Assembly: GCA_026390015.1 (NCBI GenBank)
Contig: JAPLGS010000139.1
Span: 124,001-188,000, forward strand
DNA: 64,000 nucleotides
Source of the DNA: Chloroflexota bacterium
GTDB taxonomy: Bacteria; Chloroflexota; Anaerolineae; Anaerolineales; Villigracilaceae
Reading direction: 5' to 3'
The translations under genes and the position numbers were made by a program. Positions within the stretch are counted from its first letter, which is position 1, and each line of letters opens with the position of its first letter. The notes beneath the pieces were generated by a model, which saw only the letters and a list, made by a program, of their open reading frames with translations, did not search any database and had not been told where the DNA came from. This document shows, piece by piece, positions 60,490-64,000 of this stretch.

Positions 60490-61029
60490 TCATGTTCGTT
60501 GCACGGCTTGCTCATTGATCGAATAAATAAATATCGGGTAGTCAACTCCATCTAGCGGCAGATCAACTTTCTTTTCAAACGACATGCCAATTTTTTCGGC
60601 GACTTTTTGTGAGCCGATGTTTTCAGGTTCGATCATACAAATCAGGCGGGATAGATTCAATTTCTCGAACCCATAATTGAGAATGGCTTGTGCGGCTTCA
60701 GAGCCCAAGCCTTGACCCCAATATTCTTCTGCGATGGTATATGCCACTTCAACATCGTACTGATCTTCAATCGTCCACGGCAGCAAGCCGCAGCGACCGA
60801 TGAACTTGCCTGTCTCTTTGTGAATGGTTGCCCACAATCCCAGCTCGGGATGTTTGGGATGCCCGTGCATGTGCCATTCCAATTCCTCCTGAGCTTCTGC
60901 GCGGGAATGCGGCGCATCGGGAATGTATTTCGTGATATTGGGATTGCAGTACAACGCCCAAAGATTATCTAAATCTTCGATGACTTGATGGCGAAGAATG
61001 AGTCGTTTTGTTTCGAGGATGATCATCAT
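60490..61029 (-). CDS. RimJ/RimL-like GNAT acetyltransferase
   Basis: LETKRLILRHQVIEDLDNLWALY, AYTIAEEYWGQGLGSEAAQAILNYGFEKLNLSRL; start set at MMIILETKRL. Confidence 0.88.
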   Translation of the reverse strand: MMIILETKRLILRHQVIEDLDNLWALYCNPNITKYIPDAPHSRAEAQEELEWHMHGHPKHPELGLWATIHKETGKFIGRCGLLPWTIEDQYDVEVAYTIAEEYWGQGLGSEAAQAILNYGFEKLNLSRLICMIEPENIGSQKVAEKIGMSFEKKVDLPLDGVDYPIFIYSINEQAVQRT

Positions 61030-61033
61030 TGAT

Positions 61034-61594
61034 TTACTTTCTCTTTGGGTTAACGATGGCGTACATACAAAGATCGCATGGTTTGTTTTTCCATACCTGG
61101 TAACTATGAAGCACACCTTCATATTGCATTCCGCTTTTCTCAAGTACCCGAGCGGATGCCAAATGTTCAGGCAAAACAACCGCTTCGATGCGCAGCAGAT
61201 CCATTTTCTCAAATCCAAATTCAATTAATGTTTTAACGGCCTCTGTAGCATAACCTTGTCCCCAATATGCGCGGGAGATGGTATATCCCATTTCAACGCG
61301 GCGATTGATCCGATGCGGAATACTGGTGTTGATGATGCCGATCAGTTTCCTGTCGGCGCGATGCTCGATACCCCAGGCACCAAGTCCGTCCTTTTCATAT
61401 TCTTCAAGAAACTCGTTTAGATTCTCGCGGGCTTCTTCGATATTTTTGTAATGCTCCCATGGGACATAACGATCGATCTGCGGGTCGGATGCGTATTCGT
61501 ACAGATCATCGAGGTCGGACGGTTGCAAGGCACGCAGAATCAGACTCGGGGTGGAGAGAATTGGGAATGGCGTAAAAAGGGCTTTGAGATCCAT
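61034..61594 (-). CDS. RimJ/RimL-like GNAT acetyltransferase
   Basis: LSTPSLILRALQPSDLDDLYEYA, GYTISRAYWGQGYATEAVKTLIEFGFEKMDLLRIEA. Confidence 0.88.
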   Translation of the reverse strand: MDLKALFTPFPILSTPSLILRALQPSDLDDLYEYASDPQIDRYVPWEHYKNIEEARENLNEFLEEYEKDGLGAWGIEHRADRKLIGIINTSIPHRINRRVEMGYTISRAYWGQGYATEAVKTLIEFGFEKMDLLRIEAVVLPEHLASARVLEKSGMQYEGVLHSYQVWKNKPCDLCMYAIVNPKRK

Positions 61595-61610
61595 TTGGAT
61601 AGGCTGAGTC

Positions 61611-62303
61611 TTATGATGAACCAGTACGGCGCAAAAAGATACCCATCCAGATATACAAAATAGGTGCTAAAACAATGCCGCCTCCGACCGAGACACCCGT
61701 AAATATTACTACGCCAGAAAGACTTGGAATAATATCGGGAGCAAGGGCCAGGAAGTAAAAAATTGCGGCCGCAATACCCACATAAGCCAGACCCTTTGGC
61801 CAGACATTACCGCGAAGTGCTAATAGACTGACAACCAAGATCCATAAACCAACTGCACCGAACCCGAGCCAGTTCTGTACATCAATCCACTGCGGAGCGC
61901 CCGGTACAGTTAACGCTCCCCTCCATGCTTCATTACCTGTTATGTAGGCAGCGGCCCTGAGGGGATTCATAACAATCGCCCAATAGTTATCAAGGATCGT
62001 CACTGCGAATGCGAGGGTGGCAAGTGTACTTGTCCAGCGTACCCAGCCTTCGTTCAAATGTTGTACCGTGGCCGACACTGCCGGGATCATCGCAAGTGCA
62101 AAGACAGCTCCCAAGGTATATGCCCAGTATTGAGTCATGAGCAGTCCCAGGTTTTCTTTCAAATACATAAAAGGAGACTGAACGTCGTGTGCGTAGGTCA
62201 GAGCAGTCGGTAGGAGAAGGCCGGTGAGGGCAATCACTACATACGAAATGCCCACGAGCATGGAACTGATACCGCCAAGTTTATAGAGTGAATTGTCTTT
62301 CAT
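61611..62303 (-). CDS. multi-pass membrane protein
   Basis: Six or more hydrophobic helices, no family recognised. Confidence 0.65.
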   Translation of the reverse strand: MKDNSLYKLGGISSMLVGISYVVIALTGLLLPTALTYAHDVQSPFMYLKENLGLLMTQYWAYTLGAVFALAMIPAVSATVQHLNEGWVRWTSTLATLAFAVTILDNYWAIVMNPLRAAAYITGNEAWRGALTVPGAPQWIDVQNWLGFGAVGLWILVVSLLALRGNVWPKGLAYVGIAAAIFYFLALAPDIIPSLSGVVIFTGVSVGGGIVLAPILYIWMGIFLRRTGSS

Positions 62304-62355
62304 GTTGATCTCCTTGTTACAAATAAGTGTGATCTTGGTTTAGATACTAACTCAA

Positions 62356-62376
62356 CGCCAACTGGATCGCCTGCTC
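62356..62376 (-). repeat. STAND 3'-tail 21-mer, copy B
   Basis: CGCCAACTGGATCGCCTGCTC; minus strand reads MMIEQAIQLALS*. Confidence 0.85.
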
Positions 62377-62390
62377 GATCATCATGGCGA

Positions 62391-63215
62391 TTAATCCTTC
62401 TCCAGGTTATAAATACCGATCTTGTTGGCGACCTCGTGAAAACCTATTTTTTCATAAACTGGATAACCCATCCTCGTAGCAAATAAGACTGCAAAACGAA
62501 ATCCCTCAGTGCGGGCATCCAATAGTGGCTTCATCGTGATTGCGGTTCCAATTCCCCTGTTCCGTGCTTTTAGTAATGTGCCAACGCCATATATTCCTGC
62601 AACACCAGCACCCTTGAATAGAATACTAGTGGCTACTGGTGCGCCTTCCAAATATCCAACATACATTTGCCAAGGCGCATTTTCTCCTCCGATGGAAAGG
62701 ATTGCATCAACCCAGGCCTGTGCGCCTGATAATGGCATTTCAAATGCGGTGGCGAAAACTTCTCGCCAATCTTTCAGGGTGGTTTGATCGACAGCCTGCA
62801 CAATAGTATATCCATCAGGCGTGCTCACTTCTTTCAAGGAATGTAAATCCATTGCCATGCCGGGATCGCCTTCCAAATTCCCATCAAAGCCGTGCTTCAA
62901 TAAACGCTCAGCCAGGTCACCAGGTTGGGTTTGAGAGTCGGTCCACCAAAAGAAATATGGCGCTTCGTGCTGGTTGAACCAACTGACGGCTTTGCTGATT
63001 TCAGTTTCAATTTCTTCATCGGACAACCGTGTTCTCCAAATTCCTTTGAACATTGGATTGGTTGGGAAAGCATGATGATAACTGAGCTTGTCGCTTTCCA
63101 CTAACTCGCAACCCGGCAAGACTTGCATTGACCGAAACAATGCATACAAGTTTTCGTGAACGGCAAAGGTCAAATATTCTTCGGTTGCCTGGGTAAGAAT
63201 GGGTTGTAACTTCAA
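62391..63215 (-). CDS. GNAT acetyltransferase
   Basis: GIYGVGTLLKARNRGIGTAITMKPLLDARTEG, YEKIGFHEV. Confidence 0.85.
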   Translation of the reverse strand: MKLQPILTQATEEYLTFAVHENLYALFRSMQVLPGCELVESDKLSYHHAFPTNPMFKGIWRTRLSDEEIETEISKAVSWFNQHEAPYFFWWTDSQTQPGDLAERLLKHGFDGNLEGDPGMAMDLHSLKEVSTPDGYTIVQAVDQTTLKDWREVFATAFEMPLSGAQAWVDAILSIGGENAPWQMYVGYLEGAPVATSILFKGAGVAGIYGVGTLLKARNRGIGTAITMKPLLDARTEGFRFAVLFATRMGYPVYEKIGFHEVANKIGIYNLEKD

Positions 63216-63242
63216 CAGTGCCTCATATATTGCTCAACTCAA

Positions 63243-63263
63243 CGCCAACTGGATCGCCTGCTC
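63243..63263 (-). repeat. STAND 3'-tail 21-mer, copy C
   Basis: CGCCAACTGGATCGCCTGCTC; minus strand reads MLEQAIQLALS*. Confidence 0.85.
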
Positions 63264-63311
63264 CAGCATCAAGACAAAGTGTCGAATGAAAAGTGTTTTC
63301 GAGGCTGTTAT

Positions 63312-63812
63312 TCATTTCTTGAATTTATTTCTTGCCATCGCGTACACATCGACATATTCTCCAGCGCGGAAGGCATAGCCTTTCAGCGTCCCTTCGACTT
63401 CGAAGTCAAATTTCTTGTAGAGGCGAACTGCTGGTTCGTTGTCACAATAAACTTCCAATTCAAGTCGCTCGAGATTAAGCCAGTTGTCCGCAAGGTCTGT
63501 GACGGCTTGCATCAGTGCTGTGCCAACACCCTGACCCTGAAAGTCATCCCGCACGGACATACCGATCTGCCCTGCGTGTTTACGCCTAGGATGGTTGGGT
63601 GAGGTGAATAAATCCAATTGCCCCGCCATCTCCATTCCCGCCATGGCTGCGAGTCGGAACATATCGTTGGGCACGTCTGCGATGCGGTTGCGCCAGATTT
63701 CGATAGACGGGAAAGGGAGTTGAAGGGTCCCCCAAACCACTTTTCGCCCAGCGAAGATCTTTTGCATGGCTTCGTAATCATTCGGTTCCAATCGGCGAAT
63801 CGTGATGTCCAT
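63312..63812 (-). CDS. GNAT acetyltransferase
   Basis: IGMSVRDDFQGQGVGTALMQAVTDLADNW, VRLYKKFDFEVEGTLKGYAFR. Confidence 0.88.
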   Translation of the reverse strand: MDITIRRLEPNDYEAMQKIFAGRKVVWGTLQLPFPSIEIWRNRIADVPNDMFRLAAMAGMEMAGQLDLFTSPNHPRRKHAGQIGMSVRDDFQGQGVGTALMQAVTDLADNWLNLERLELEVYCDNEPAVRLYKKFDFEVEGTLKGYAFRAGEYVDVYAMARNKFKK

Positions 63813-63825
63813 TTTTAATTTCCTT

Positions 63826-63932
63826 TAGTTATTAAATTGTTATTGTTCACCGCCAACTGGATCGCCTGCTCCGTCGTCATTGACTTGCCGTCAGCCCAGA
63901 GTGCGGTGAATTTTGCATCCATCATAATTTAG
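63826..63932 (-). pseudogene. 3'-terminal fragment of a STAND regulator gene, including 21-mer copy D (63851-63871)
   Basis: Minus strand MMDAKFTALWADGKSMTTEQAIQLAVNNNNLITKGN*, matching the AWAxGKxMTxEEAIQxAL tail of 50446-53196. Confidence 0.7.
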
Positions 63933-64000
63933 GCTTTTCTGAATATTGCACGCAGCATCAATAAGATCCTTATGGTTCCCCAGCCGATTGTGAACAGGAG

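Noticed and set aside
62340-63280. GTTGAGT next to the 21-mer scars and GNAT genes suggested integron attC sites
   Set aside because: Matches the GTTRRRY core only in copies B and C, no paired inverse core or imperfect palindrome, no integrase in the window, and the motif is explained by the STAND C-terminal coding sequence.
1-64000. tRNA/rRNA genes and CRISPR arrays
   Set aside because: No T-loop/acceptor pattern, rRNA-like stretch or regularly spaced direct repeats recognised by eye; a tRNAscan-SE/Infernal run would be decisive.

Overview
64-kb chromosomal window with the gene content of an Anaerolineae-like Chloroflexota bacterium (taxonomy is inference). Most of it is ordinary: pentose-phosphate enzymes, a two-component pair, arginine deiminase, an NAD-linked formate dehydrogenase operon, an Nramp transporter operon, cysteine desulfurase, phosphohexomutase, TatD, polyprenyl synthase, a large hybrid kinase, MetRS, SelB and a spermidine/putrescine ABC operon. 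The right ~14 kb is accessory: IS remnants, two XRE-STAND-TPR regulators sharing a near-identical 445-bp block, a secreted metzincin with two small secreted paralogues, and GNAT genes separated by identical STAND 3'-tail scars. Strongest candidate for an undescribed system: a complete transcription attenuator upstream of metG. It has a good promoter, an apparently leaderless 31-aa leader peptide with 7 Met (6 within 13 codons), a 15-nt antiterminator helix overlapping the leader-peptide 3' end, a mutually exclusive intrinsic terminator, then metG. metG itself carries a perfect 10-bp tandem duplication that shifts the frame. A second uORF-plus-terminator leader precedes an MgtE-N/CBS + Nramp operon and lies next to an IS200/IS605-derived miniature element. 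No tRNA, rRNA or CRISPR array was recognised. All calls are by eye; no homology search or folding program was run.
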